The notes under the pieces: model-generated
What the model saw: the letters and a program-made list of their open reading frames with translations, nothing else
What the model was told of the DNA's origin: nothing
The model's database searches: none
Made by a program: the position numbers and the translations under genes
NCBI RefSeq assembly: GCF_003390395.1
Contig: NZ_QUOV01000001.1
Span: forward strand, 2,666,001 to 2,730,000
Source of the DNA: Thalassotalea euphylliae
GTDB taxonomy: Bacteria; Pseudomonadota; Gammaproteobacteria; Enterobacterales; Alteromonadaceae
Length of the DNA: 64,000 nt
Direction of reading: 5' to 3'
Part shown: one piece after another, positions 34,714 through 44,027 of the stretch
How positions within the stretch are numbered: position 1 is the first letter of the stretch
How the letters are laid out: each line of letters opens with the position of its first letter

Positions 34714-35604
34714 CTAGTTGCTGGTATTTAAAATTAGATGGCCATCGGTGCGAATATAAAGAATGCTTTCCTGCGCACTACGAAGCTGGTAGTTATTCGA
34801 CTGATCAGCGCCCAAATAACTACCTGGCGCTAAACTTCTCACTTTGTTGGCATTATTGCTATCAACCAAACCTAGCTGCCCAGTAATAACAACCGCTCTG
34901 AACTCTTGAGCGCTACTAATTAATTGTCCGGCAAATCCTGCTGGTAGTTTAGTCAGCGAGCCATTAATTTCACCTTTGCTGGTATTTCCCCACAAGAAAG
35001 CACGCTCGCCCGCACCATACGGCTGCCATACCAAGTTATTTGCATGAAGGTTAATCGGCGCTTCACCATTGTTGAATGCTTGGTTTGATGGCTTGACTAA
35101 ATATGGGCCACGGTCAATTTCTAGATAAATTAAATTACTCTCACCATTGGCGGCAGTAATGTGATCTTCGCCTGCAGGTTGTGTCCAGTAAGAACCCTTT
35201 GGCATCCACATTCTTGCTGCTGTAGGGTCGTCATTATGCAATAAGCCATTAATGACAATACCGCGATAGGTAATATTGTGAATATGTGGTGGCGAAGAAA
35301 ACCCTTTCTTAAACCTAACTAACATACCTGTGGCTGTATCTTTTGTACGATCCCCCCACAAATTTGCGGCACCAGGGCTTTTGTCACCTCTAAGCGGGTT
35401 TAAGTAACCCCAATCAACATCGTCAGCTTCGATAATATCGACACCTTGTAGTTGAACATCAGCCGACAAACGCTTGACCAGCAGAGCTTCAGATGCATTA
35501 GATGCATTAGATGCTAATTCAGCCGACATTGGTTTGGCAAAAGCAAACTGGCTTGTTAGCGAAAGCGCTAGTATGAAAGATATGGCAACAGATAAATTGT
35601 TCAT
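34714..35604 (-). CDS. Exported DUF4437-type double-cupin protein
   Basis: A 296-residue secreted protein with a signal peptide ([20 protein letters not shown], cleaved after FAFA) and two cupin-like halves. The first has [17 protein letters not shown] and [16 protein letters not shown], the usual metal-binding His pattern. The second half ([18 protein letters not shown] onward) lacks the histidines. It matches DUF4437 proteins, whose function is unknown; related ChrR-like cupins bind zinc. Near the mature N-terminus, SNASNASEA reflects a small 9-bp DNA repeat (about 35490-35515). Confidence 0.72.
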   Translation of the reverse strand: MNNLSVAISFILALSLTSQFAFAKPMSAELASNASNASEALLVKRLSADVQLQGVDIIEADDVDWGYLNPLRGDKSPGAANLWGDRTKDTATGMLVRFKKGFSSPPHIHNITYRGIVINGLLHNDDPTAARMWMPKGSYWTQPAGEDHITAANGESNLIYLEIDRGPYLVKPSNQAFNNGEAPINLHANNLVWQPYGAGERAFLWGNTSKGEINGSLTKLPAGFAGQLISSAQEFRAVVITGQLGLVDSNNANKVRSLAPGSYLGADQSNNYQLRSAQESILYIRTDGHLILNTSN

Positions 35605-35727
35605 TAGGGTAACGTTTGCGAGCGATTAATAATTGCGGCAGAGGGTAACTTTATTCTGCGCGCTAAATAATCAACATTAATTTTAAACAGATTTAACTTA
35701 CCTTTAATAATCGGTTACTGCCAAGTA

Positions 35728-36231
35728 TTAAGGTGATGTGAAACGCATAAAATGTTGAAGGCTATCGGATTGCTCGATGACAAAGCCGTGGCGTAAATAA
35801 AGCTGCTTGGCAGGGTTATCAAGCAAGACATTAAGGGTCAGTGAACGCCCTTGTTCGCTGGCCTTGCGCTTACAAACCAGTAACACCTTATCGCCTATTC
35901 CTTTGTTTTGATATTCAGGCAAAATTTGAAATTGGCGTATGTGCAAGCTGCCATTTTCAATACCTAGCTTGATCAGGCCAACGGTCGAGTGGCCCAACTT
36001 GATTAAGAAGGAATCATTAAAATGCTCGTGAATTCGAGCCACGTGCTGCTCATCACTCATTTCAATGCCCGCCTTTTTCAAGTGGGACTCCATGGTTAAC
36101 TTACGCAGGTAGGTTAAAAAGCCGATGTCTTGGTAACCCGCTTTAACAAACGATATCGTGACATTCGTTTGCTGGCGATTAGGGTTATGCTTGGCTTCTT
36201 TACAGGGCGTCGAAGATTGTTCTTGTGTCAC
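35728..36231 (-). CDS. GNAT family N-acetyltransferase
   Basis: A 167-residue acetyltransferase of the GNAT fold. The acetyl-CoA binding motif is QILPEYQNKGIGDKVL (Q-X2-G-X-G type), preceded by the strand IRQFQILP and followed by NVLLDNPAKQLYLRHGFV, the typical motif B. Substrate unknown; it could be an amino acid, antibiotic or ribosomal protein. The first 25 residues are polar and poorly conserved, so a later start is possible. Confidence 0.85.
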   Translation of the reverse strand: MTQEQSSTPCKEAKHNPNRQQTNVTISFVKAGYQDIGFLTYLRKLTMESHLKKAGIEMSDEQHVARIHEHFNDSFLIKLGHSTVGLIKLGIENGSLHIRQFQILPEYQNKGIGDKVLLVCKRKASEQGRSLTLNVLLDNPAKQLYLRHGFVIEQSDSLQHFMRFTSP

Positions 36232-36398
36232 GCGTTGTCTTAACTATCAGGCAAGGGATGATTTTCGCGCCAATATCGCGAATTTAGCCGCAATATTCAA
36301 CCATTAGTCTTATCAATTGCGCTTTTTATCGTGCATTTCTTGCATTTACTAAATATTCCAAGGCAAACTCAACCAGTTATATAAATGAAGGAAGCAAG

Positions 36399-38249
36399 AT
36401 GCAATTTAACAAGTCATTATTAGCTTTAGCCCTTAGCACTGCCGTTCTAGCAGGTTGTGGTTCAGAGCAATCAACAAACACAGCACCCGTTGCAGAAAAA
36501 GCCACAGAGCAACAAACCGTTGCCGCAGCACAAACTGAATCAGAAAAAGCGAATGCGCTATTTGATCAAATTTTTGACGAAGGTATTGATCGCAGCCCAA
36601 TGATGCAGACGTTCTTAGGCATCAAAAAAGACTACGATAAATGGAATGACATTTCAGAAGAAAACGCACTTAAAGAACTGGAAATTACCAAACAAGATTT
36701 AAAGCGTATTCAAGCACTTGATGTGAGCAAGCTTGACCAACAAACAGCGGTTAGCTACGCCTTGTTAGAACAAAAATTACAACAAGAAATTGATGATTTT
36801 CAATGGCGCCATCACAACTACCCTGTTAACCAAATGTTTGGTTTACATTCGCAAGTACCAGCCATGCTGATTAATCAGCAAACGATTGCCGATGAAAAAG
36901 AAGCGAACGATTACATTGCACGTGTCAATGGTACGAATAAACTGATCAACCAATTAATTGACCAGCTAAAAATTCGTGAAGCGAAAGGCATTATCGCCCC
37001 TAAATTTGTATTCCCACATGTTATTCGTGATTCGAAAAACATTATTGCGGGCGCTCCTTTTGAAGCCGGTGAAGACGGCACAATTTTGGCTGATTTCCGC
37101 AAAAAGGTGAACAAGCTGGAATTAGACGATGCCAAAAAAGCAGCTTTAATCGCTGACGTTGAAAAGGCACTAGTTGAGCAATTAAAACCTGCTTACGACA
37201 GCTTAGTTGCGTATTTAATGGAACTGGAAACCAAAGCCGATACACGTGACGGCGCATGGAAGTTCCCTGAAGGTGAAGCGTTCTTCAATAATGCCCTAAA
37301 CCGCACAACAACCACAGACTTAACATCTGATCAAATTCATGAAATTGGCTTAAGCGAAGTTGCACGTATTCACGATGAAATGCGCGCCATCATGAAAAAA
37401 GTAAACTTTGAAGGAGATTTAGCCGCATTTTTCGAGTTTATGCGCAATGACAAACAGTTCTACTACAACAGTGACGAAGAAGGTCGCGCTCGCTACTTAA
37501 AAGAAGCAACAGCATACATCGACACGATGAAAGAGCGCCTAGACGAGCTGTTCTTAAGCAAGCCAAAAGCTGGCCTAATTGTTAAAGCAGTAGAACCTTT
37601 CCGCGAAAAATCTGCTGGTAAAGCTTTCTACCAGCAGCCAACACCAGATGGCTCTCGCCCAGGTATTTACTACGCGAACCTTTACGACATGGAAGCCATG
37701 CCAACATATCAAATGGAAGCCTTGGCTTACCACGAAGGTATTCCGGGTCACCATATGGAAATTGCTATGAAGCAAGAGCTTGAGGGTATTCCAAAATTCC
37801 GTAAGTTTGGCCGCTACACCGCTTACACTGAAGGTTGGGGCTTATACTCTGAAATGATCCCGAAAGAAATTGGTTTCTATCAAGACCCATATTCAGACTT
37901 TGGTCGTTTAGCCATGGAATTATGGCGCGCCTGTCGTTTAGTGGTTGATACAGGTATTCACGCGAAAAAATGGACGCGCGAGCAAGGTATCGAGTACTAC
38001 GTAACCAATACGCCGAATGCAAAGTCTGACGCAGTTAAAATGGTTGAACGTCATGTGGTGATGCCATCACAAGCAACAGCATACAAAATTGGTATGTTAA
38101 AAATTGTTGAACTGCGTGAAATGGCCAAAGAAAAGCTAGGTGACAAGTTCGATATTCGCCAATTCCACAACGTTGTGTTAAGCCAAGGTCCTGTACCGTT
38201 AAACGTACTAACCGATATGGTGAACGAATATATCGCGAAAAATAGCTAG
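36399..38249 (+). CDS. DUF885 family lipoprotein, probable metallopeptidase
   Basis: A 616-residue lipoprotein (signal with lipobox LAGC, Cys at residue 20). It is followed by a low-complexity linker and a large helical DUF885 domain. A HExxH-like zinc site appears in LAYHEGIPGHHMEIAMKQEL, and WRACRLVVDTGIHAKKWT is the second block of the family. DUF885 proteins resemble M32/M3-type gluzincin peptidases and some act as dipeptidases. It would sit on the inner or outer membrane facing the periplasm. Single gene with a GGAAG ribosome site and a terminator. Confidence 0.87.
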   Translation: MQFNKSLLALALSTAVLAGCGSEQSTNTAPVAEKATEQQTVAAAQTESEKANALFDQIFDEGIDRSPMMQTFLGIKKDYDKWNDISEENALKELEITKQDLKRIQALDVSKLDQQTAVSYALLEQKLQQEIDDFQWRHHNYPVNQMFGLHSQVPAMLINQQTIADEKEANDYIARVNGTNKLINQLIDQLKIREAKGIIAPKFVFPHVIRDSKNIIAGAPFEAGEDGTILADFRKKVNKLELDDAKKAALIADVEKALVEQLKPAYDSLVAYLMELETKADTRDGAWKFPEGEAFFNNALNRTTTTDLTSDQIHEIGLSEVARIHDEMRAIMKKVNFEGDLAAFFEFMRNDKQFYYNSDEEGRARYLKEATAYIDTMKERLDELFLSKPKAGLIVKAVEPFREKSAGKAFYQQPTPDGSRPGIYYANLYDMEAMPTYQMEALAYHEGIPGHHMEIAMKQELEGIPKFRKFGRYTAYTEGWGLYSEMIPKEIGFYQDPYSDFGRLAMELWRACRLVVDTGIHAKKWTREQGIEYYVTNTPNAKSDAVKMVERHVVMPSQATAYKIGMLKIVELREMAKEKLGDKFDIRQFHNVVLSQGPVPLNVLTDMVNEYIAKNS

Positions 38250-38319
38250 CAAAATAGCTAAGCAGGATTACGCGTAGCGGCTTTTCATCAAGCTACGCAT
38301 ACTTTCGCTAACTATTATC

Positions 38320-38365
38320 AGCCCGTGATTAACTGTGTCTAACACGTTTAAGCACGGGCTTTTTT
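38320..38365 (+). terminator. Terminator after the DUF885 gene
   Basis: Arms agcccgtg (38320-38327) and cacgggct (38353-38360) with a T run after. A second weaker hairpin (gcgtagc/gctacgc, 38272-38298) lies just before. Confidence 0.85.
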
Positions 38366-38401
38366 AGGTCTAAAATCAGCGCTATTTCTTAGTTAAAAAC
38401 T

Positions 38402-39244
38402 CTATTGCCCTTCTAGCGGCTCACTTCCCACCACCTGAACATTTTGTGTAGGCGTAGGCATACTAATCCCCGCTTGTTTCAGCGCCTGATAAACACTTAA
38501 GTTCAATTGAAAACGCTGTGCGAAGTATTCAGCGGTAGGTACCCAACAGCGATAAACCAAATGAAACCCAAGTGGCGAAAATCGATCAATACCCACTTGA
38601 ATTTTAGCGGCATCACTTAGCTTGCTGGCTAGGGTATCTTGAATTAAGCCAATTGCCACTTCAGGGTCGGCGTCATAGCCAATGGCAATTTCGGCCTCCA
38701 TCAACTTGTTTTCTTGGCTATTGTGGAATATTTCCCCAACTACCTCTTTGTTGGGAATAAAAATGCGCTCACCATCTTCATTTCTAAGCACTGTCATCGC
38801 GAGTTTTATATCATCAACAATACCGCACCGCTCTTTTAAAATAATGGTGTCTCCTAGCTTGTAGGGCCTTGTTAAAATTATCGCCAACCCTGCGCCGTAG
38901 TTAGATATCGGCCCCTGAATCGCCAAACTAATACCAAATGTTAGCGCGCCTATGGCAGCGATTAGCGGAGCGATGGTAAAACCCAGTTGGCTAACCGCAA
39001 CCACAACAAACAGTAGAATTACCGTTGTTTTGGCTAGGCTACTAAAAAAGCCGCTTAAGGTTGCATCAAGGTTTCGTTTTTCACAAACCTTGCGAACGAG
39101 TTTGCTAACCTTTGACGCCAGCCACCAACCAATAATCAGAATGATAACAGCACCAAGAATTTGGAAGCTGTATGTCACTAAATATTCTGCAATTAACTCG
39201 TAGAGTTTTTTAAATTCCTGCAACTGTGCCGGCATTTCATCCAT
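38402..39244 (-). CDS. Small-conductance mechanosensitive channel (MscS family)
   Basis: A 280-residue MscS-type channel that opens under membrane tension to release osmolytes. TM1 is at about 25-45, TM2 about 62-82, and TM3 about 88-120 with the small-residue-rich pore helix AAIGALTFGISLAIQGPISN. The beta domain has RPYKLGDTIILKE, VLRNEDGERIFIPNKEVV and the C-terminal alpha/beta cage. The length equals E. coli MscS (286). A small secreted protein gene is divergent on the other strand. Confidence 0.94.
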   Translation of the reverse strand: MDEMPAQLQEFKKLYELIAEYLVTYSFQILGAVIILIIGWWLASKVSKLVRKVCEKRNLDATLSGFFSSLAKTTVILLFVVVAVSQLGFTIAPLIAAIGALTFGISLAIQGPISNYGAGLAIILTRPYKLGDTIILKERCGIVDDIKLAMTVLRNEDGERIFIPNKEVVGEIFHNSQENKLMEAEIAIGYDADPEVAIGLIQDTLASKLSDAAKIQVGIDRFSPLGFHLVYRCWVPTAEYFAQRFQLNLSVYQALKQAGISMPTPTQNVQVVGSEPLEGQ

Positions 39245-39331
39245 GTGGTTCTCCCAATAGTGTTAAAAACTTGTATCTCATGATAATAATTGGGATATGA
39301 TAACAAGCACAATAATTAATCAAGGAAAGTT

Positions 39332-39880
39332 ATGTCTACTAAGCCTATCGCCCTATTACTAAGTTCCGCACTGTTGTTTTCAGCGCCATCTCACGCCGAA
39401 GGTTGGCTTGAAAGTTTAAAAAGTATGCTCGGTATTGGTACCAGCGAAAGCCAAGAAGCTGAACAACCTCAAGCCAGTATTGAAGGCTTGATGGCCAGCT
39501 TAAAGAGCTTGGGAGTTACCGAAGCACAAATTCAAGGCGGTTTAGCCGCGATTATGAATTTTGTCTCTAACAATATTTCGAGTGAAGAATTCAACCAACT
39601 TGCTGAAGCTTTACCTGGCAGCAAAGAATTGTTAGATGCAGTACCCGATATTAGCCAGCTCAAATCAGGCTCTGGCCTTTCTGGTTTGCTTGATAAGGCA
39701 AGTGAGTACAGCGACACCTTAAAAGCTGCCAATGATGTGAAAAAACAATTTGAAGTGATTGGCTTGTCGCCGGAGATGATTGGTCAGTACACCACTAAAA
39801 TTCAAGAGTATTTAGATACACCAGAAGGCGCTCAAGCTAAACAAATTATTCAAGATAGCTTGGGGAAGCTACTCGGCTAG
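39332..39880 (+). CDS. Small secreted helical protein, DUF2780-like
   Basis: A 182-residue protein with a signal peptide (MSTKPIALLLSSALLFSAPS, cut after SHA). The mature helical domain has repeated amphipathic segments such as EGLMASLKSLGVTEAQIQGG, NFVSNNISSEEFNQLAEALP and YTTKIQEYLDTPEGAQA. It resembles the DUF2780 (VcgC/VcgE) proteins of Vibrio and relatives, of unknown function. Single gene, with a bidirectional terminator before the secretion locus. Confidence 0.65.
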   Translation: MSTKPIALLLSSALLFSAPSHAEGWLESLKSMLGIGTSESQEAEQPQASIEGLMASLKSLGVTEAQIQGGLAAIMNFVSNNISSEEFNQLAEALPGSKELLDAVPDISQLKSGSGLSGLLDKASEYSDTLKAANDVKKQFEVIGLSPEMIGQYTTKIQEYLDTPEGAQAKQIIQDSLGKLLG

Positions 39881-39941
39881 TACTTGTATAGTTTCATTCG
39901 TTTTTTGCTGTTAATTGGTACTACTCATTTCAGCTGCTATC

Positions 39942-39967
39942 AATAGAGCCTCCGTTGAGGCTCTATT
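39942..39967. terminator. Terminator between the DUF2780-like gene and the secretion locus
   Basis: Arms aatagagcctc (39942-39952) and gaggctctatt (39957-39967) with a 4-nt loop, followed on the plus strand by TTAGTTTT. It is convergent between the small secreted protein and the HlyD gene, 5 bp after the HlyD stop. Confidence 0.88.
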
Positions 39968-39972
39968 TAGTT

Positions 39973-41307
39973 TTAACTTTCCCGCCAAGCCCGATCAATG
40001 GTGTCCACTAAAGGCTGTAATAAATATTCTAGCGCCGTGCGTTCTCCAGTTTGAATAAAAACTTCGGCGGGCATGCCAGGAATGAGTTCCAATTCATTGA
40101 GCTTTTTTAATTCGTCAGTGGATACACTCACCCTTACTAGGAAAAAGGTTACGCCACTGCGCTCATCTAACATACTGTCTGCCGACACATATTTTACCCG
40201 CCCCTGCAGTTCCGGCGTTGTGCGCTGCTGAAAGCCAGAGAGCTTAACTCGTGCTTGCTGGCCTACAATAACATCATCTATATCAGTGGGAGTGACTTGC
40301 CCCTCAATGATTAGCTTGTCATCTGCTGGCACAATTTCCAGCAATAACTGACCCGGCACAACGACCCCGCCAATGGTGTGAACGTTAAGACCCACCACAG
40401 TGCCAGTCACTGGCGCTTTTACCACCATTTGTTGCAAGGTATGAGCGGCAGCAATTTCACGCTCTTGCAAATCAATAATCTGTTGCTCAACTTCTTGTAA
40501 CTCAGCTAACACTTCTTCATTAAAGCTGCGCTTGATTCGAATCAATTCTAGTTTTTTCTCATCAATACTTGAACGAGCTCCTGCGATTAAAGAGATAAAC
40601 TCGCCACGCTCTCCTTCAAGCTGCGCCAGGTTGCGTTCAAGCTCCAAAAGTCGGCCGTTATCGACAAGTCCTTGCGCTCTTAGCTGTCTAAGGTTAACTA
40701 ACTCGTCACTACTAATGGTCACTTGCCGCTCTGTGGCCTTTTTTTGAGCTCGATAGCCATCAATTTGTGTTAACAAATTGTCGATTTGCTGGGCTAAGAT
40801 TTCTTGTTGAGATGTCTGAACTTCACGGCGAATAGCGAATAAAGATGTTTGCGCAGCTATCAACCCCTGCTTATCTTGGGCGCTTTTACCTTCAGATGGT
40901 TGTGTCGTGCGAACTAACGAAAAATCTGGAGCATTTATGCCATCTCGCTCTGCTTGCAACCTAGCTCGTTGAATACGAGCGGCAAATAAGGCACTGCGAA
41001 CAACAGCTAACGAGGACTCAGCCTGAACAGGGTCTAGCAACACCATCACATCACCATTAGTAACTTGCTGACCATCTTTCACTAACACTTCACGTACGAC
41101 ACCACCATCTAAGTGCTGTATTTGCTTGCGATTAGTGTCTACTTTAATTTGACCAGAAGCAATAATGGCACTGGCAAGAGGCGCCGTCATTGCCCATAAG
41201 CCACTGCCCACAACAAAGACAATAATGATCAATAGCCCCAGTAACATCGGCTGTTTTATCGACGTATTTACGCTGGTAACTTTAGCTGCTTGAAAAGCGT
41301 TTGCCAT
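39973..41307 (-). CDS. Type I secretion periplasmic adaptor (HlyD/PrtE/LapC family)
   Basis: A 444-residue membrane fusion protein of a type I secretion system. An N-terminal cytoplasmic stretch is followed by one TM (about 20-42). The first lipoyl half is GQIKVDTNRKQIQHLDGGVV, then a long coiled-coil hairpin (about 130-290). The second lipoyl half is MVVKAPVTGTVVGLNVHTIG, and a beta-barrel domain ends in PGMPAEVFIQTGERTALEYL. It links the inner-membrane ABC exporter to a TolC-like outer-membrane channel, not encoded here. It is 87 bp downstream of the ABC gene and last in the locus. Confidence 0.92.
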   Translation of the reverse strand: MANAFQAAKVTSVNTSIKQPMLLGLLIIIVFVVGSGLWAMTAPLASAIIASGQIKVDTNRKQIQHLDGGVVREVLVKDGQQVTNGDVMVLLDPVQAESSLAVVRSALFAARIQRARLQAERDGINAPDFSLVRTTQPSEGKSAQDKQGLIAAQTSLFAIRREVQTSQQEILAQQIDNLLTQIDGYRAQKKATERQVTISSDELVNLRQLRAQGLVDNGRLLELERNLAQLEGERGEFISLIAGARSSIDEKKLELIRIKRSFNEEVLAELQEVEQQIIDLQEREIAAAHTLQQMVVKAPVTGTVVGLNVHTIGGVVVPGQLLLEIVPADDKLIIEGQVTPTDIDDVIVGQQARVKLSGFQQRTTPELQGRVKYVSADSMLDERSGVTFFLVRVSVSTDELKKLNELELIPGMPAEVFIQTGERTALEYLLQPLVDTIDRAWRES

Positions 41308-41338
41308 ATTTCGCTCGACATTAATTGATTCACTATAA

Positions 41339-41391
41339 ATTAACTAATCCAAATTAAGTGCTAGCTAACTAGATATTAACTAATCCAAATT
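41339..41391. repeat. 17-bp direct repeat in the gap between exporter and adaptor genes
   Basis: attaactaatccaaatt occurs at 41339-41355 and again at 41375-41391, a 36-bp period. Each copy is followed by a similar aagt/cagt. The second copy ends 3 bp from the ABC gene stop. It looks like a small segmental duplication. Confidence 0.85.
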
Positions 41392-41394
41392 CAG

Positions 41395-43083
41395 TTAACT
41401 CGACTTTGTTTCCACTACCGGTCTGATCAACTGGCTCATAATTTCCTGTGTTTCACCAAAAGCGGCTATTCGCCCATCGCGCAGCACTAACAACTGATCT
41501 GTAACATTCATTAGCGCTGGTCTATGACCAATGACGATCACTGTTGCCCCTTGTTGCTTGAGCGCCACAATTGCTTTCATCACACTACGCTCGGCTTCTG
41601 CATCAAGTGATGAAGTTGGTTCATCTAATAGAACCAATTTAGGTTGCCCAAATACGGCTCTTGCCAGGGCAACACGCTGGCGCTGACCACCTGATAGAAC
41701 TTCACCAAAGTCACCAGCGGCACAGTTATACCCTTGGTCAAGATGTAAAATCATGTCGTGCACACCAGCGAGTTGACCTGCTTCCATAATTTGCTCGGGT
41801 GATGCGTCGTTAAATCGCGCAATATTCTCTGCTATCGAGCCTGGGAACAATTCAACTTCTTGCGGCAAGTAACCAATATAAGGGCCGAGTTGCTCCCTGT
41901 CCCATTGATCATAAGTCGCATTATCTAGCCTTATCTCACCATGTATTGGTTTAACCAAGCCAAGTAATAATTTTCCTAACGTTGTTTTACCAGCGGCATT
42001 GGGGCCTGTAATGCCAAGCACCGTACCTGCTGATATGTGAAAGCTGATATCTTTTAACAACGGCGACTCACTGCCATCAAACTGATAAATAATATTTTTT
42101 ACCGCCAAATTACCGACTGGCGCAGGCAAAGGTAAAGGCTCTACCGGCTCAGCAAAGTGTTGTTGAAACGCGATCAACCTTGCTTTGGCATCTCGTGCTT
42201 GAATAACCAGTCTCCAGCCACTAATGCACGCTTCAATTGGAGCTAACCCGCGCCCCATTATTATGGATGCCGCAATCATAACGCCCGGCGAGGATTCTTG
42301 TTGAATAACTAAGAATGCCCCCATGCCTAAAATACCGACCTGCAAGCTAAAGCGAATACCTTTTGATAGTGATGAAATATAGCCACTGCGCTGGGTTGCA
42401 ACTGCGCTTGTCGCTAAGCTTTGCATGCGCGGCTCGCGCCATTTAGCTTTTAAGTTATCGGCCATACCCATCGCATAAATAGCGCTTTGCTGACGGGCAC
42501 AAATATCGGTAAAACGATACGCTTCACCACTGGCGCTGGTGCTTTCTGATTGCACCTTGCGGGTTAAGCTTTCGCCGATAAGTGCTAGAGTGAATAAAAC
42601 AATGGCACCAGCTAAAGCTAAATGTCCTAACCAAGGGTGTAAGACATAAATAAGCCCTAAATAAAGTGGTGTCCAAGGGGCATCCATAATCGCCGCCAAT
42701 GCAGGGCTAGAGATAAATGAGCGCACCGTTTCAATATCTCGCAGTGGTTGGCTGTGGCCTCCTTGCTCTAATATGTTTTTAAAAGTATAGCTCGCGACAT
42801 CATTTTCAAAGCGACAACCTACTCTTGAGAGTACAAGACTTCGCACGCTATCTAGAGCAATAAGCACCATCAGTGCAGCAATAGCAAACAAGGTCAAAAA
42901 CAGTAAGGTCGGCTGACTCGCCGAGATCAGGACACGATCGTAAACTTGCAGCATATACAGCGGTGAAACTAACATTAAAATATTGATCACACAGCTAAAT
43001 AGAATAACCGGAACAAGCGAGCGCTTAAGTTGGCTAAGCGCTCTATAAAAAGGGAGTTCGTCAGTATTACTGTCTGTCATCAC
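41395..43083 (-). CDS. Type I secretion ABC exporter (PrtD/LapB-like permease-ATPase)
   Basis: A 562-residue half transporter of the PrtD type. The first about 310 residues hold the six-helix TM domain (VSPLYMLQVYDRVLISASQP is the conserved opening). The C-terminal part is the ABC domain: Walker A GPNAAGKTTLGK near 360, signature LSGGQRQRVALA near 464, Walker B VLLDEPTSSLD near 487 and the switch His in IGHRPALM near 519. There is no N-terminal C39 or C39-like domain, so it should recognise a C-terminal signal. It is the likely exporter of the giant protein upstream. An adaptor follows 87 bp on. Confidence 0.93.
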   Translation of the reverse strand: MMTDSNTDELPFYRALSQLKRSLVPVILFSCVINILMLVSPLYMLQVYDRVLISASQPTLLFLTLFAIAALMVLIALDSVRSLVLSRVGCRFENDVASYTFKNILEQGGHSQPLRDIETVRSFISSPALAAIMDAPWTPLYLGLIYVLHPWLGHLALAGAIVLFTLALIGESLTRKVQSESTSASGEAYRFTDICARQQSAIYAMGMADNLKAKWREPRMQSLATSAVATQRSGYISSLSKGIRFSLQVGILGMGAFLVIQQESSPGVMIAASIIMGRGLAPIEACISGWRLVIQARDAKARLIAFQQHFAEPVEPLPLPAPVGNLAVKNIIYQFDGSESPLLKDISFHISAGTVLGITGPNAAGKTTLGKLLLGLVKPIHGEIRLDNATYDQWDREQLGPYIGYLPQEVELFPGSIAENIARFNDASPEQIMEAGQLAGVHDMILHLDQGYNCAAGDFGEVLSGGQRQRVALARAVFGQPKLVLLDEPTSSLDAEAERSVMKAIVALKQQGATVIVIGHRPALMNVTDQLLVLRDGRIAAFGETQEIMSQLIRPVVETKSS

Positions 43084-43134
43084 AGAACAAACTTAATGTC
43101 AGGCTTGCGCAAAAGTCACTAAGTTAAGTAGGGG

Positions 43135-43854
43135 TTAGTGATGCAATTGCTTTGTGCTTCCACGATAAAATAAACCACTCAGAAGTACCATCACCATTAA
43201 CCATAATGTGCTCGGTACAGGGATAGTTTGAACCACATTCCCCGTTAAGCTAAACGCCATATTGGCAGCAGGTACTTGAGGTATAATTTGATTACCAGAA
43301 AGCAGCAGGGCAGGAGGCGCTCCAGGTACACCATTCGCTGATTGCCAACCAACAGGGAGTGCGCCAATAGGCCCCGGGCTGCCATCAATAGTATTGTTAG
43401 ATGCAGCAGCTACTTGAAAATAATAATTGCCAGACGCCAGTGATTGTGGTGTTGCGAGTGACAATGAATGTGAAAATAATTGGGTAATCGGATCCAGTAC
43501 TTTAGTAATTTCACTATTAAAAACGGAGACCACTGTACTCCATATGGGCGCTCCAACAAGTAGGTTGCCGTTATCCTGATAAATGGCAATATCAAAAACA
43601 TTAGACCTTGTTTGAAATAACGGATCTATGCTTTCAGACGTCCAAAAATCTATCTGGGTTAATTCAACATCGCTAGACAGAGAAAAGTTATCTATTAATT
43701 TAAACCCTGCGGTAGAAATGGGCCCAGATGCAACAGGGGATCGCGCGGTTAGCGGGTCTTGGCTAAACAACAATGCCGCATTGCTACTCGCGGTAAACAA
43801 TAAACAAAACAACAACAATAGATGACTCAAACGTACGGATAATAACTTAACCAT
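43135..43854 (-). CDS. PEP-CTERM-like exported protein in the secretion locus
   Basis: I choose the ATG at 43852-43854, preceded by AAGGAG, rather than an earlier frame start at 43962. This gives 239 residues with a signal peptide (MVKLLSVRLSHLLLLFCLLF, then SNAA). The mature part is a beta-rich domain of no known family. The C-terminus reads IPVPSTLWLMVMVLLSGLF and then basic residues (YRGSTKQLHH), the pattern of PEP-CTERM/VPxP sorting signals processed by exosortase. It lies between the giant gene (173 bp upstream, separated by a terminator) and the ABC exporter (51 bp). Its role may be as a surface partner of the giant protein; this is inference. Confidence 0.72.
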   Translation of the reverse strand: MVKLLSVRLSHLLLLFCLLFTASSNAALLFSQDPLTARSPVASGPISTAGFKLIDNFSLSSDVELTQIDFWTSESIDPLFQTRSNVFDIAIYQDNGNLLVGAPIWSTVVSVFNSEITKVLDPITQLFSHSLSLATPQSLASGNYYFQVAAASNNTIDGSPGPIGALPVGWQSANGVPGAPPALLLSGNQIIPQVPAANMAFSLTGNVVQTIPVPSTLWLMVMVLLSGLFYRGSTKQLHH

Positions 43855-43887
43855 TCCTTGACTCCTTATTTTTGTTTTCTTCTGTAT

Positions 43888-43915
43888 GTTATGGCAGCTA
43901 TTTAATGCCTGACAA
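43888..43915 (-). promoter_or_regulatory. Candidate promoter of the PEP-CTERM-like/exporter/adaptor genes
   Basis: On the minus strand TTGTCA (complement at 43910-43915) is followed after 16 bp by CATAAC (complement at 43888-43893), 4 of 6 matches to a -10. It lies between the terminator behind the giant gene and the ATG at 43854, so the transport genes may have their own promoter. Confidence 0.4.
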
Positions 43916-43988
43916 ACTTCTATGCAACATTTACGCCTGGATAATATTTTCTTTAATAACAAAAAGATAATTGGTACTGATTACAAAA

Positions 43989-44021
43989 CAGTGTGTCGAT
44001 GTTAAAAACATCGACACACTG
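43989..44021 (-). terminator. Strong hairpin terminator 6 bp after the giant gene
   Basis: Arms cagtgtgtcgatgtt (43989-44003) and aacatcgacacactg (44007-44021) pair over 15 bp with a 3-nt loop. On the minus strand TGTTTTGT follows. It should end most transcription from the giant gene or protect its mRNA 3' end. Confidence 0.85.
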
Positions 44022-44027
44022 AGTTCG

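Noticed and set aside
43855..43962. Earlier start for the PEP-CTERM-like protein
   Set aside because: The extra 36 residues are polar and Cys/Lys-rich and would bury the signal peptide. The internal ATG has a strong AAGGAG site.
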